Assembly (NCBI RefSeq): GCF_020217485.1 | Contig: NZ_JAEKMI010000001.1 | Coordinates: 1-64,000, forward strand | Direction of reading: 5' to 3' | Length of the DNA: 64,000 nt | From: Mycobacterium sp. WUMAC-067 | Lineage (GTDB): Bacteria; Actinomycetota; Actinomycetes; Mycobacteriales; Mycobacteriaceae | Shown: one piece after another, positions 10,062 to 19,487 of the stretch | How the letters are laid out: every line of letters begins with the position of its first letter | Position numbering within the stretch: the stretch's first letter is position 1 | Notes under the pieces: generated by a model | What the model was told of the DNA's origin: nothing | The model's input: only the letters and a program-made list of their open reading frames with translations | The model's database searches: none | Program-made: the position numbers and the translations under genes

Positions 10062-10706
10062 GTGTCGCAGAAGACGAAGTGGGCGAGGCTACCGCTGTGG
10101 TGCGGGGCGGCGCTGCTGGCGGTGTCGTGCACCCGGGTTGTGGACGGCGCCGCCCTGGCGGGGCCCGACGCCAGCCGCAGGGTGGTGCAGGGGGTCAACG
10201 TCGACACGATCCTGCTGGACCAGTCGCGGATGCGTGCGATCACCGGCGCCGGTGAGCATTTGACCATCATTCCCTCGATGGACGGCACCAGCCCGGTGAA
10301 CATCGACGCGCTGGCCGAGACCGCGCCGCGGGAGTGCCGGTTCATCTACGACGAGACGGCGACCTTCGGGCACGACCTCGCGGCGTTTCACAAGACGACC
10401 TTTCAGGACCCGCCCGACGGCGCGTTGATCTCGGAGGGCGCCGCGGCCTATCGCGATGCCGACACCGCGCGCAGCGCCTTCAACGCCCTGGTGGGCACCG
10501 TCGGGGACTGCGCGAACGGCTCGGGCGGGCAGCTCTATGTCGGCGACTGGAACGCCGACGGCACCTCGCTGCACCTGCGGCCCGGTGGCTGCGGCCGCGA
10601 CTATCGGATCCTGTCGGTGGCCATGCTGGAAGTCACCTTCTGCGGCTTCGCGCAATCGGTGTCCGACATCGTGATGACGAACATCGCCGCGAACGTCCCG
10701 CGTTAG
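10062..10706 (+). CDS. lpqA: Lipoprotein with PknH-type sensor domain
   Basis: Exported lipoprotein of 214 aa. The N-terminal signal ends in the lipobox LAVSC with the acylated cysteine at C23. The mature part matches the extracellular sensor domain found on PknH and on stand-alone mycobacterial lipoproteins, with paired cysteines (RECRF, GDCAN, GGCGRDY, TFCGF) that could make two disulfides. The start is GTG 10062. Position next to the MetE-like gene fits M. tuberculosis LpqA (Rv3016). Here mnmA follows convergently after only 7 bp, whereas in M. tuberculosis an esx/PE/PPE block intervenes. Confidence 0.82.
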   Translation: MSQKTKWARLPLWCGAALLAVSCTRVVDGAALAGPDASRRVVQGVNVDTILLDQSRMRAITGAGEHLTIIPSMDGTSPVNIDALAETAPRECRFIYDETATFGHDLAAFHKTTFQDPPDGALISEGAAAYRDADTARSAFNALVGTVGDCANGSGGQLYVGDWNADGTSLHLRPGGCGRDYRILSVAMLEVTFCGFAQSVSDIVMTNIAANVPR

Positions 10707-10713
10707 CCGTCGA

Positions 10714-11790
10714 TCAGCGCGACGTTGCGGCGATGACGGCGCTGCCGAGCACCTCGTCCCCGTCGGGGTCGGGCCGGTACAGCACCAGAGTCTGGCCCGG
10801 CGCGACGCCGCGCAGCGTGACGCGCAACCGCACGACGAGTTCGTCGCCGACGAGTTCGGCCACGGCGTCGGCCGTTTCACCGTGCGCCCGCACCTGAACC
10901 GCGCACTCGACAGGGCCCGACGGCGCCACACCCGAGGTGAATACCGGTGCGCGCCCGACCAATTCGCGAACGTCGAGATCGGCCGCCTCCCCCACCCGCA
11001 CGGTCGCGGTCTCGGCGTCGATTCCCGTCACGTAGCGGGGTCGACCGTCGGGGCCGGGCCCGGCGATGCCCAGCCCTTTGCGCTGGCCGATGGTGAAACC
11101 GTGCACCCCGTCGTGCTCGGCGAGCACCGTTCCCTCCGCGTTGACCACGGCGCCGGGGCGAACCCCGATGCGCGCGCCCAGAAAGGCCCGGGTGTCGCCC
11201 GACGGGATGAAGCAGATGTCGTGACTGTCCGGCTTTTCGGCGACGGCCAGCCCGCGCCGCGCGGCTTCGGCGCGGATCTGCGGCTTGGGGGTGTCCCCGA
11301 TCGGGAACGCCGCGTGGCGCAGCTGCTCGGCGCTCAGCACGGCCAGCACATACGACTGGTCCTTGTCGTGGTCCACGGCGCGGCGCAGCCGCCCGCCGGA
11401 AAGCCGAGCGTAGTGGCCGGTGACCACCGTGTCGAACCCGAGCGCTACGGCTTTCGCCGACAGCGCCGAGAATTTGATCTTCTGATTGCACACCACGCAG
11501 GGGTTGGGGGTCTCGCCGCGGGCATAGGACGACACGAATTCGTCGATGACATCCTCCTGGAATTTCTCCGCGAAATCCCAGACGTAGAACGGTATTCCGA
11601 GCACGTCGGCGACCCGGCGCGCATCCGAGGCGTCCTCCTTCGAGCAGCAGCCCCGCGAGCCGGTGCGCAGCGTGCCGGGCGAGGACGACAGCGCCAGGTG
11701 CACGCCCACCACCTCGTGCCCGGCGTCGACCATCCGGGCGGCGGCGACCGACGAGTCGACGCCACCGCTCATGGCGGCCAGCACTTTCAC
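10714..11790 (-). CDS. mnmA: tRNA-specific 2-thiouridylase
   Basis: A 358-aa enzyme that 2-thiolates U34 of Lys, Glu and Gln tRNAs using sulfur relayed from IscS. The PP-loop is SGGVDSS (8-14). The two catalytic cysteines lie in [12 protein letters not shown] and SHDICFI, with the tRNA-binding domain between and a C-terminal beta barrel beyond about 270. The start is GTG 11790, directly adjoining the iscS stop codon. The two genes form one transcription unit whose products act in the same sulfur relay. Confidence 0.96.
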   Translation of the reverse strand: MKVLAAMSGGVDSSVAAARMVDAGHEVVGVHLALSSSPGTLRTGSRGCCSKEDASDARRVADVLGIPFYVWDFAEKFQEDVIDEFVSSYARGETPNPCVVCNQKIKFSALSAKAVALGFDTVVTGHYARLSGGRLRRAVDHDKDQSYVLAVLSAEQLRHAAFPIGDTPKPQIRAEAARRGLAVAEKPDSHDICFIPSGDTRAFLGARIGVRPGAVVNAEGTVLAEHDGVHGFTIGQRKGLGIAGPGPDGRPRYVTGIDAETATVRVGEAADLDVRELVGRAPVFTSGVAPSGPVECAVQVRAHGETADAVAELVGDELVVRLRVTLRGVAPGQTLVLYRPDPDGDEVLGSAVIAATSR

Positions 11791-12969
11791 TTAGGACGCC
11801 CCCGCGGCGGCCAGCGCCGCCCGCCGCGCGCGGTCCACCGCCCCGGGCAGCACCCGCAGCACCGCATCGACGTCGGCGTCAACGCTGGTGTGTCCCAAGG
11901 AGAGTCGCAGCGATCCGCGGGCGCTGGCCGGGTCGGCGCCCATGGCGATCAGCACATGCGACGGCTGCGCGACGCCGGCGGTGCACGCCGAACCGGTCGA
12001 GCATTCGATTCCGTTGGCGTCCAGGAGCATCAACAGCGCATCGCCCTCGCAACCGCGGAACGTGAAGTGCGCGTTGCCGGGGAGGCGCAGCGGGTCGCGG
12101 GCGCCGTTGAGGGTGACGTCCTCGATGCCGCCCAGCACGCCGTCGATCAGCCGGTCCCGCAGCGCCCGCAGCCGGGCGCTGTTGACCTCGAGCCCGTCGA
12201 CCGAGACCTTGGCCGCCGCGGCCATTCCGACCGCGCCAGCCACATCGGCCGTCCCCGAACGGATGTCGCGCTCCTGGCCGCCGCCGTGTGCGAGCGGCAC
12301 GCACGCGACGTCGCGGCGCAGCAGCAGCGCGCCCACGGCGGCGGGACCGCCGAACTTGTGCGCGGTCACGCTCATCGCCGACAACCCGCTCGCGGCGAAG
12401 TCGACGGGCAGCTGCCCCACCGCCTGGATGGCGTCGCTGTGCATGGGCACGTCGAATTCGGCTGCGACGGCGGCGAGTTCGGCAGTGGGCAGCACCGTGC
12501 CGACCTCGTTGTTGGCCCACATGACGGAGACCAGCGCGACATCGTCGTGGCGGGTGAGCACCTCGCGCAGCGCCGCCGCCGACACCGAGCCGTCGGCCGT
12601 GGTGGGCAGCCACGTCACCTCGGCGCCTTCGTGCTCGACGAGCCAATTGACCGAGTCCAGCACGGCGTGGTGTTCGACCTCACTGGTGACGATGCGCCGG
12701 TGCCGCGGCTCGGCGTCGCGCCGGGCCCAGTAGATGCCCTTGACGGCCAGGTTGTCGCTCTCGGTGCCGCCCGCGGTGAAGATGACCTCCGAGGGACGGG
12801 CCCCCAGCCTGTCGGCGATCAGTTCACGGGATTCCTCGATGCGGCGCCGCGCCGCCCGGCCGCTGGTGTGCAGCGAGGAGGCGTTGCCCACCGTGCCCAG
12901 CACAGCCGTCATCGCCTCGACGGCGGCGGGGTGCATCGGGGTGGTGGCGGCGTGATCCAAATAGACCAT
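11791..12969 (-). CDS. iscS: Cysteine desulfurase
   Basis: PLP enzyme of 392 aa that releases sulfur from cysteine as enzyme-bound persulfide for Fe-S clusters and tRNA thiolation. It has the PLP lysine K205 in VTAHKFGG, the H-E-H pattern [11 protein letters not shown], and the persulfide cysteine C329 in [11 protein letters not shown] chose ATG 12969 because it gives [16 protein letters not shown], the conserved IscS start. It is co-transcribed with mnmA (zero spacing). A 14-bp palindrome at 12985-12998 lies between it and the upstream acyltransferase. Confidence 0.96.
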   Translation of the reverse strand: MVYLDHAATTPMHPAAVEAMTAVLGTVGNASSLHTSGRAARRRIEESRELIADRLGARPSEVIFTAGGTESDNLAVKGIYWARRDAEPRHRRIVTSEVEHHAVLDSVNWLVEHEGAEVTWLPTTADGSVSAAALREVLTRHDDVALVSVMWANNEVGTVLPTAELAAVAAEFDVPMHSDAIQAVGQLPVDFAASGLSAMSVTAHKFGGPAAVGALLLRRDVACVPLAHGGGQERDIRSGTADVAGAVGMAAAAKVSVDGLEVNSARLRALRDRLIDGVLGGIEDVTLNGARDPLRLPGNAHFTFRGCEGDALLMLLDANGIECSTGSACTAGVAQPSHVLIAMGADPASARGSLRLSLGHTSVDADVDAVLRVLPGAVDRARRAALAAAGAS

Positions 12970-13002
12970 GACGCGACCCACGATACCGGCCCGCCGGTGG
13001 GC

Positions 13003-13887
13003 TCAGGCCACCAGCACGTGCCCGTGACCAGCGCACCGGGCCGTCCCGGCGCCCACCGCCGACTGGCAGCGGCCCGCCAGCGCGCGCCGATCGGTCCCCG
13101 GGAGCTGCAGCGACTCGACGTGCACCTGCGCCAGCGTTCGGCGCTGGGCGAGCAGCCGGCGAATCGAGCCCGGCAGCGTCTCGTCGCCGACGAAGGCCGG
13201 CACCGTCGACGGGGTCCCGTCGACGTGGTGGTAGGTCAGCCGCACGGGCTGCACCGGCCGGCCCGCATCGATCGCGGCCTGGAACATGGCCGGGTAGAAG
13301 GACCCCCGGCCTCGGTGGGAGGGTCCGACTTCTCCTCCGACCGCTTTCCGGCCGCCATCGTCGCCGGACGAACCACACCAGGTGGTGCCCTCCGGAAACG
13401 CCACGACCGTCTGGCCGGCGCGCAACCGGCGGGCGACGGCGTCCACCACACCGGGCAGCCGCCGCAAACTGGACCGCTCGATCGGGATGACCTGGCACAT
13501 GCGCGCCACGATCCCGGTCGCCGGCCCGCTGAACATGTCGGCGCGGGCGACGAACGACCCGGGCAACACCGAGCCGATGGCGAAGACGTCGAGCCACGAC
13601 ATGTGTGGGCTGACCACGAGCACGCCGCGCAGGTTACGAATCGGGTTGCCCGACACCGCTATCCGGACACCGAAGCAGCGCAGCACCGACCGGCAATAGA
13701 GGCGCTGCACGCGGGTGCGACCCGGCAGCGGCACGGCCAGCAGCGGCAGCCCCGGCGCCAGCAGGAGCGCCAGCAGAACGCGAAGCGCCACCCGCAGCGG
13801 CCTTGCGCCCACCGCGTCGCCGGCACCCACGCAGCCGGCGTCGCACGACGCGCGCGGCAGCCAGGCATGCCCGGCGCCGGCGCTCAT
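13003..13887 (-). CDS. PlsC-type 1-acylglycerol-phosphate (or lyso-ornithine lipid) acyltransferase
   Basis: Membrane-associated acyltransferase of 294 aa (Rv3026c type). An N-terminal hydrophobic segment (about 31-50) precedes the catalytic HX4D motif HMSWLD (about 94-99) and the substrate motif FPEGTT (about 166-171). The ATG overlaps the stop of the GNAT gene by 4 bp, so the pair is translationally coupled. A PlsC-like enzyme coupled to an OlsB-like N-acyltransferase is the arrangement of OlsA/OlsB in ornithine-lipid synthesis. That is a plausible alternative to phosphatidic acid synthesis, inferred from context only. Confidence 0.88.
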   Translation of the reverse strand: MSAGAGHAWLPRASCDAGCVGAGDAVGARPLRVALRVLLALLLAPGLPLLAVPLPGRTRVQRLYCRSVLRCFGVRIAVSGNPIRNLRGVLVVSPHMSWLDVFAIGSVLPGSFVARADMFSGPATGIVARMCQVIPIERSSLRRLPGVVDAVARRLRAGQTVVAFPEGTTWCGSSGDDGGRKAVGGEVGPSHRGRGSFYPAMFQAAIDAGRPVQPVRLTYHHVDGTPSTVPAFVGDETLPGSIRRLLAQRRTLAQVHVESLQLPGTDRRALAGRCQSAVGAGTARCAGHGHVLVA

Positions 13888-14744
13888 TGGTGCCCGGCCC
13901 CCGCTGTGCTGGTCAGCCCGGAGGCGGCCGACACCGATCGGAGTCGCTTCAGGTATCGGATGTCTGCGTGCTGTTTGCCCAGCAGCACGCAGAAATCGCC
14001 GACACCGAAATCCGGGTCGTGCGCGGGTTCCCCACACACATGGGCGCCCAGCCGCAGGTAACCCCGCAGTAGCGCCGGGACCGACGGCCGCGCGGGCGGT
14101 GGGATGTCGTCGAGGGTCGTCCCGTCGACGACGACGGGACGGTGTGGCCGCACCCGGTACGGCGGCGGCGCCCCGTGGCGGGCCAGGATGACGTCGCGGA
14201 CGCCGCGCAGCCGGCTGCCCGGGGGCTGGTCGTCGGGCTCGCCGCCGATGGGCACCGACACGCATCCGGTGACGTGGTCGTAGCCGTAGCGGTCCAGGTA
14301 CGCCAGGATGCCGGCCCACATGAGCAGCACCACGCCGCCGTTGCGGTGCCCGTCGCGCACCACGGCGCGTCCCATCTCCACCAGGGACGGCCGCAGCGGG
14401 TCGAAGGCCCGGATGTCGAATTCGGTGGCGGTGTACAGGCCGCCGGCCGCGATGGCGCCCGCCGGCGCCAGCATGCGGTAGCAACCCACCAGCTCGCCGG
14501 TGTTGTCGTCGCGGACCAGCAGGTGGTCGCAGAACTCGTCGAAGCGGTCCTCGTCGCGCCGGTCCGAGCCGTGGCCGTCGCCCGGCGGCAGGGCGAAGCC
14601 CGGTGTGCTGGTGAAGACGTCGTACCGGAGTCGCTGCGCCGCCTCGATCATGTCGGGGTCGGTGGACAGCAACAGGGAGTAGCGCGGTGCGGTGGCCGCG
14701 CTACCCGGCTTGTCGGCGGGGATGAGGACGGAAGCGATGCTCAT
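13884..14744 (-). CDS. GNAT-family N-acyltransferase (OlsB-like)
   Basis: A 286-aa protein of the Acetyltransf_5/OlsB group (Rv3027c type). Visible signatures are EAAQRLRYDVF (about 36-46), GCYRMLAP, the substrate-facing TATEFDI and the acyl-donor strand EMGRAVVRDGHRNGGVVLLMWAG. OlsB enzymes N-acylate ornithine with 3-hydroxyacyl-ACP; whether this protein uses ornithine is not shown. I chose ATG 14744, since the earlier in-frame TTG has no better signal. It heads the operon with the PlsC-type gene. The 234 bp upstream hold only the etfA terminator. Confidence 0.82.
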   Translation of the reverse strand: MSIASVLIPADKPGSAATAPRYSLLLSTDPDMIEAAQRLRYDVFTSTPGFALPPGDGHGSDRRDEDRFDEFCDHLLVRDDNTGELVGCYRMLAPAGAIAAGGLYTATEFDIRAFDPLRPSLVEMGRAVVRDGHRNGGVVLLMWAGILAYLDRYGYDHVTGCVSVPIGGEPDDQPPGSRLRGVRDVILARHGAPPPYRVRPHRPVVVDGTTLDDIPPPARPSVPALLRGYLRLGAHVCGEPAHDPDFGVGDFCVLLGKQHADIRYLKRLRSVSAASGLTSTAGAGHQ

Positions 14745-14929
14745 GAGACACAACGTGGCGTAGCCGGTGAGCTGGTCGGCATCGACGCTGTGACGTGTCG
14801 GTGCACGTCAGATGACGAAATGAGACCGAGGCCCGTCTGCGGCTGTTGGCTCGGAGGTGGGCACGACGGCCCATCCCTCCGCTGGGGACTGGTGGGCCCT
14901 TGTGACGCACGGGGTTTGCGGGTGGGCCG

Positions 14930-14961
14930 AAAAAGCCCCCGGCACCGCGGCGCCGGGGGCT
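14930..14961 (-). terminator. Rho-independent terminator of the etf operon
   Basis: Perfect 10-bp arms AGCCCCCGGC (14934-14943) and GCCGGGGGCT (14952-14961) around an 8-nt loop. On the minus strand the stem is followed by five T residues (complement of 14930-14934). It lies 17 bp beyond the etfA stop. Confidence 0.85.
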
Positions 14962-14978
14962 CTTCGAGGCCGAGAAAC

Positions 14979-15935
14979 TCAGCCCTTGCGTGCCTTGATC
15001 GCGTCGGTCAGCTGCGGAGCGACCTTGAACAGGTCGCCCACCACGCCGTAGTCGGCGATCTCGAAGATGGGCGCCTCTTCGTCCTTGTTGACCGCGACGA
15101 TGGTCTTGGAGGTCTGCATCCCCGCGCGGTGCTGGATGGCGCCGGAGATGCCCAGCGCGATGTAGAGCTGGGGCGAGACCGTCTTGCCCGTCTGGCCCAC
15201 CTGGAACTGGCCCGGGTAGTAGCCGGAGTCGACGGCGGCACGCGACGCGCCGACGGCCGCACCCAGCGAGTCGGCCAGGGCCTCGACCACGCTGAAGTTC
15301 TCGGCGCTGCCCACGCCGCGACCGCCGGACACCACGATGGTGGCCTCGGACAACTCCGGGCGGTCACCGGCGACCGCGGGCTCGCGGGCGGTGATCTTGG
15401 TGGCGTTCTCGGCGGGTGCCGGGACCTCGACGGTGACCTGCTCGCCCGCACCGGCGGACGGCTCGGCGTCGACGGCGCCGGCGCGCAGGGTGATCACCGG
15501 GGTGTCGCCGTTGGCCTGCGCCTCGACGGTGAACGCGCCACCGAAGATGGAGTGGACGGCCTTGGGGCCTTCCTTGACCTCGACCACGTCGACCAGCAGA
15601 CCGGATCCGATCCGGGCGGCGAGCCGGCCGGCGATCTCCTTGCCGTCGGCGCTGGCGGCCAGCAGCACCGCCGCGGGCGCGTTCGATTCGGCGAGCGCGG
15701 CCAGCACGTCGACCACCGGGGTGATCAGGTAGTTGTCCGCGTCGTCGGACTCGGCGACGTAGATCTTGGCGGCGCCGGCCTCCTTCAGCCCGTCGGCCAG
15801 CGGGGCGGCCGTTCCCGGCGCCCCGACCACGACGGCGGAGGGCTCGCCCAGCGCGCGGGCGGCGGTGATCAATTCGGAGGTGACCTTCTTCAGCGCACCT
15901 TCCGCGTGCTCCACGAGCACCAATACTTCAGCCAT
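14979..15935 (-). CDS. etfA: Electron transfer flavoprotein alpha subunit
   Basis: A 318-aa FAD-binding subunit (FixB/EtfA). The C-terminal FAD domain shows [22 protein letters not shown] (about 200-221), [12 protein letters not shown] and [23 protein letters not shown], the classic ETF-alpha signature. With EtfB it forms a soluble heterodimer that takes electrons from acyl-CoA and other dehydrogenases. The ATG at 15935 lies 50 bp downstream of etfB. The operon ends at the strong hairpin at 14930-14961. Confidence 0.96.
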   Translation of the reverse strand: MAEVLVLVEHAEGALKKVTSELITAARALGEPSAVVVGAPGTAAPLADGLKEAGAAKIYVAESDDADNYLITPVVDVLAALAESNAPAAVLLAASADGKEIAGRLAARIGSGLLVDVVEVKEGPKAVHSIFGGAFTVEAQANGDTPVITLRAGAVDAEPSAGAGEQVTVEVPAPAENATKITAREPAVAGDRPELSEATIVVSGGRGVGSAENFSVVEALADSLGAAVGASRAAVDSGYYPGQFQVGQTGKTVSPQLYIALGISGAIQHRAGMQTSKTIVAVNKDEEAPIFEIADYGVVGDLFKVAPQLTDAIKARKG

Positions 15936-15985
15936 GGTTATATCGCTCTTCTCGTCTCAGGAATGGTCTTCGATGGGGTGCTCGA

Positions 15986-16786
15986 CTAGATGATCTTCTG
16001 GCCGACCAGGTACTGCGCGACCTGGTTGCCGCCCTCGCCCTCGTCGGTGACCTTCTCACCCGCGGTCTTCGGCGGCTTCGGCGTCGACGACAGCACGGTG
16101 GATCCGGCGTTGGCCAGCCCGACCTCGTCGCTCTCGACACCGATCTCGGCCAGGGTCAGCACCGTGACCTCTTTCTTCTTGGCGGCCATGATGCCCTTGA
16201 ACGACGGGAAGCGCGGCTCGTTGATCTTCTCCGTGACGCTGACCACGGCAGGCAGCGTGGCCTCGAGGTTGAAGACGCCGTCGTCGGTCTCGCGCTCACC
16301 GGTGACCTTGCCGCCCTCGATGGACAGCTTGCGCAGGTGGGTGAGCTGCGGCAGGCCCAGGTACTCGGCGATGATGGCCGGGACCGCCCCGCCGGTGCCG
16401 TCGGTGGCCTCGTTGCCGGCGATCACCAGTTCGGTGCCCTCGATGGTGCCCAGCGCGCGGGCCAGGGCCCACCCCGTCTGCACCACGTCGGAGCCGTGCA
16501 GGCCGTCGTCCTTGAGGTGGACGGCTTTGTCGGCGCCCATCGACAGCGCCTTGCGGATCGCTTCGGTGGCGCGCTCGGGACCCGCGGTCAGCACGGTGAC
16601 CGATCCCTCGACGCCGTCGGCGGCTTCCTTCTCCCGGATCTGCAGGGCCTCTTCTACCGCGCGCTCGTTGATCTCATCGAGCACGGCGTCGGCAGCCTCG
16701 CGGTCCAGCGTGTAATCGCCGTCTGTCAGCTTGCGCTCTGACCAGGTGTCTGGGACCTGCTTAATCAGGACCACGATGTTCGTCAT
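15986..16786 (-). CDS. etfB: Electron transfer flavoprotein beta subunit
   Basis: A 266-aa AMP/FAD-binding subunit (FixA/EtfB), starting MTNIVVLIKQVPDT as in other actinobacterial ETF beta proteins. The EtfB signature region runs through GTELVIAGNEATDGTGGAVPAIIAEYLGLPQ (about 125-155). It pairs with EtfA, encoded immediately downstream. Its promoter must lie in the 286-bp region divergent from the methyltransferase gene, where a GTTAC/GTAAC dyad occurs. Confidence 0.96.
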   Translation of the reverse strand: MTNIVVLIKQVPDTWSERKLTDGDYTLDREAADAVLDEINERAVEEALQIREKEAADGVEGSVTVLTAGPERATEAIRKALSMGADKAVHLKDDGLHGSDVVQTGWALARALGTIEGTELVIAGNEATDGTGGAVPAIIAEYLGLPQLTHLRKLSIEGGKVTGERETDDGVFNLEATLPAVVSVTEKINEPRFPSFKGIMAAKKKEVTVLTLAEIGVESDEVGLANAGSTVLSSTPKPPKTAGEKVTDEGEGGNQVAQYLVGQKII

Positions 16787-16868
16787 GAGTGTGGTTCGTC
16801 CTCCTCGAAGGGGTCCGCAGCGATCGACTGCGAGACCTCGGTACGCGTTTTTCGCAACGCACAGCCGT

Positions 16869-16884
16869 GTTACTACCCGGTAAC
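16869..16884. promoter_or_regulatory. Dyad in the etfB/methyltransferase divergent region
   Basis: GTTAC (16869-16873), spacer TACCCG, GTAAC (16880-16884). It is placed between the divergent starts at 16786 and 17073 and could serve either gene. The arms are short and no adjacent regulator is encoded. The rest of this 286-bp region shows nothing else I can support. Confidence 0.35.
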
Positions 16885-17072
16885 TTTGTGCGGTATGCCT
16901 TCACACCATAGCTGGTGGCTCAGGCCATATTGCCCGCTCCTCCCCCGTCCGCTGTCCCGGACGGGATCGTCGCCGGGCGGCACGTTCGTGCAGCCCGTCC
17001 GCCGCCTGAGAAGCGGGGCTACCCACTTTCGTGGTTCGCGAATCCGACACTTCGCGTTAGCCTGCCTATGCA

Positions 17073-17897
17073 ATGAGCGCACTGGTCCCTGACGTCCCCC
17101 CGCGCGCCCCCGGCGATTCCGCGTCGGCGGGCGACGCGATGTTGACGCTGACGGGCGAGCGCACCATCCCGGGGCTGGACATCGAAAACTACTGGTTCCG
17201 CCGCCACGAGGTCGTCTATCAGCGGCTGGCCGAGCGTTGCGTGGGCCGCGAGGTGCTCGAGGCCGGCTGCGGCGAGGGATACGGCGCCGACCTGATCGCC
17301 GGTGTCGCCCGCCGCGTCATCGCCGTGGACTACGACGAGTCCGCCGTGGCCCACGTCCGCTCCCGCTACCCACGGGTGGACGTCATGCAGGCGAACCTCG
17401 CGCAGCTGCCGCTGCCCGATTCCTCGGTCGACATTGTGGTCAACTTCCAGGTGATCGAGCATCTGTGGGACCAAACACAATTCGTCGTCGAGTGCGCGCG
17501 GGTGCTGCGCCCGTCGGGGCTGCTGATGATGTCCACGCCGAACCGGATCACGTTCTCACCCGGGCGCGACACCCCGATCAACCCGTTCCACACCCGCGAA
17601 CTCAACGCCGGCGAGCTGGCCGAGCTCCTCGTCGGCGGGGGTTTCTCCGACGTGTCGATCAGCGGCCTGTTCCACGGTCCGCGGCTGCGGGAGATGGATG
17701 CCCGGCACGGCGGCTCGATCATCGACGCGCAAATCGCGCGCGCGGTAACCGACGCGCCGTGGCCACCCGACCTGGCGGCGGACGTCGCCGCGGTCACCAC
17801 GGATGACTTCGAGCTGATAGAGAGCGGATCCGGGGCGGCGACCGGCCGGCACATCGACGACAGTCTCGACCTGATCGCGATCGCGGTAGCGCCGTGA
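17073..17897 (+). CDS. SAM-dependent methyltransferase of the MGLP locus
   Basis: Class I methyltransferase of 274 aa (Rv3030 type). Motif I is EAGCGEGYGAD (about 64-74), the acidic residue of motif II is in VIAVDYD, and motif III/IV is VVNFQVIEHL. It is translationally coupled (GTGA overlap) to a GH57 enzyme and followed by the MGLP glucosyltransferase. It is therefore the likely sugar O-methyltransferase of 6-O-methylglucose lipopolysaccharide synthesis. That role comes from locus context and the M. tuberculosis literature, not from any residue seen here. Confidence 0.88.
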   Translation: MSALVPDVPPRAPGDSASAGDAMLTLTGERTIPGLDIENYWFRRHEVVYQRLAERCVGREVLEAGCGEGYGADLIAGVARRVIAVDYDESAVAHVRSRYPRVDVMQANLAQLPLPDSSVDIVVNFQVIEHLWDQTQFVVECARVLRPSGLLMMSTPNRITFSPGRDTPINPFHTRELNAGELAELLVGGGFSDVSISGLFHGPRLREMDARHGGSIIDAQIARAVTDAPWPPDLAADVAAVTTDDFELIESGSGAATGRHIDDSLDLIAIAVAP

Positions 17898-19474
17898 CCT
17901 CAACGCAAGACCGGGTCCCCGGCCTGTTTACCCTGGTTTTGCACACCCACCTCCCCTGGCTGGCCCACCACGGCCGCTGGCCGGTCGGTGAGGAATGGCT
18001 TTATCAATCTTGGGCGGCGGCCTACCTGCCGCTGATGCGCGTGCTGAACACGCTGGCGGGCGAGGATCGCCGGGGGCTGATCACGCTCGGCGTCACACCG
18101 GTGGTGAACGCCCAACTCGACGACCCGTATTGCCTTGGCGGCATGCATCATTGGCTGGCGAACTGGCGGCTGCGCGCGACCGAGGCGGCCAGCGTGCGGT
18201 CGATTCCCCGGTCGAAGTCGGCCGGCTATCAGTCCTGCACACCGGAAGCGTTGCGCGCCTTGGGAATTCGCGAGGAAGCGGAGGCCCACAGCGCCCTTGA
18301 GGACTTCGCCACCCTGTGGCGGCACGGCGGTAGCCCGCTGCTGCGCGGCCTGCTCGACGCCGGCACGGTGGAGCTGCTCGGCGGGCCGCTGGCCCACCCG
18401 TTCCAACCGCTGCTCGCGCCCCGGCTGCGCGAGTTCGCCCTGCGCGAGGGGCTGGCCGACGCCGGACAGCGGCTGGCGCACACCCCCAGCGGCATCTGGG
18501 CGCCCGAATGCGCGTATGCGCCCGGGCTGGAACACGACTACTCCGCGGCCGGCGTCACGCATTTCATGGTCGACGGCCCGTCGCTGCACGGTGACACCGC
18601 CCTGGGCCGGCCCGTCGGCGACACCGACGTGGTGGCGTTCGGCCGCGACCTGCAGGTCAGCTATCGGGTGTGGTCGCCGAAGTCGGGCTACCCCGGGCAT
18701 GCCGCCTACCGCGATTTCCACACCTATGACCACCTCACAGGCCTGAAGCCGGCCAGGGTCACCGGCCGCAACGTGTCCTCGGACGCCAAGGCGCCCTACG
18801 ATCCCGAGCGCGCCGACCACGCGGTCGACGTACACGTCGCCGACTTCGTCGAGACGGTCCGCAACCGCCTGCTCTCGGAGTCCGCGCGCATCGGGCGACC
18901 CGCGCACGTGATCGCCGCCTTCGACACCGAACTGTTCGGCCACTGGTGGTACGAGGGCCCGACCTGGCTGGAGCGGGTGCTGCGCGCCTTGCCCGAGGCC
19001 GGTGTGCGGGTGGGCACCCTGAACGACGCGCTCGCCGACGGCTTCGTCGGTCAGCCGGTGGCCCTGCCGCCCAGCTCGTGGGGTTCGGGCAAGGACTGGC
19101 AGGTGTGGGCGGGCGACCAGGTCGCCGACCTGGTGCAGCTCAACAACGAAGTGGTCGACACCGCGCTGAGCACCGTCGACAAGGCGCTGTCCCAAACCGC
19201 GACGCTGGACGGGCCGATCCCCCGCGACCACGTCGCCGATCAGATCCTGCGCGAAACCTTGCTCACCGTCTCCAGTGACTGGCCGTTCATGGTGAGCAAG
19301 GACTCGGCCGCCGACTACGCCCGCTACCGCGCCCACCTGCACGCGCACGCCGCCCGTGAGATCGCGGGGGCGCTGGCGTCCGGGCGGCGCGACACCGCGC
19401 AGCGCCTGGCGCAGGGGTGGAACCGAGCCGACGGACTCTTCGGCTCCCTCGACGCGCGCCGGCTGCCCCGATGA
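17894..19474 (+). CDS. GH57 alpha-glucan branching enzyme
   Basis: A 526-aa glycoside hydrolase family 57 protein (Rv3031 type). The predicted nucleophile is E205 in IWAPECAYAP and the acid/base is D344 in AAFDTELFGHWWYEG, both in family-typical contexts. HTHLPWL near the N-terminus is the first GH57 signature, and a C-terminal helical domain follows. It is expected to introduce alpha-1,6 branches in MGLP or glycogen-like glucans. The GTG start overlaps the methyltransferase stop by 4 bp. The glucosyltransferase begins 13 nt beyond its stop. Confidence 0.92.
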   Translation: MTSTQDRVPGLFTLVLHTHLPWLAHHGRWPVGEEWLYQSWAAAYLPLMRVLNTLAGEDRRGLITLGVTPVVNAQLDDPYCLGGMHHWLANWRLRATEAASVRSIPRSKSAGYQSCTPEALRALGIREEAEAHSALEDFATLWRHGGSPLLRGLLDAGTVELLGGPLAHPFQPLLAPRLREFALREGLADAGQRLAHTPSGIWAPECAYAPGLEHDYSAAGVTHFMVDGPSLHGDTALGRPVGDTDVVAFGRDLQVSYRVWSPKSGYPGHAAYRDFHTYDHLTGLKPARVTGRNVSSDAKAPYDPERADHAVDVHVADFVETVRNRLLSESARIGRPAHVIAAFDTELFGHWWYEGPTWLERVLRALPEAGVRVGTLNDALADGFVGQPVALPPSSWGSGKDWQVWAGDQVADLVQLNNEVVDTALSTVDKALSQTATLDGPIPRDHVADQILRETLLTVSSDWPFMVSKDSAADYARYRAHLHAHAAREIAGALASGRRDTAQRLAQGWNRADGLFGSLDARRLPR

Positions 19475-19487
19475 GGTGGGTCACGAC

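Noticed and set aside
12985..12998. ACCGGC-CC-GCCGGT as a terminator after the PlsC-type gene
   Set aside because: The loop is only 2 nt, there is no T-run, and short GC palindromes are frequent at this composition. I mention it only as a palindrome.
10882..14061. A 1,059-codon open frame on the plus strand opposite mnmA, iscS and the acyltransferase genes
   Set aside because: It is antisense to four clear genes with catalytic motifs. Its translation is Arg/Gly/His-rich without any domain, as expected for the complement of high-GC coding DNA.
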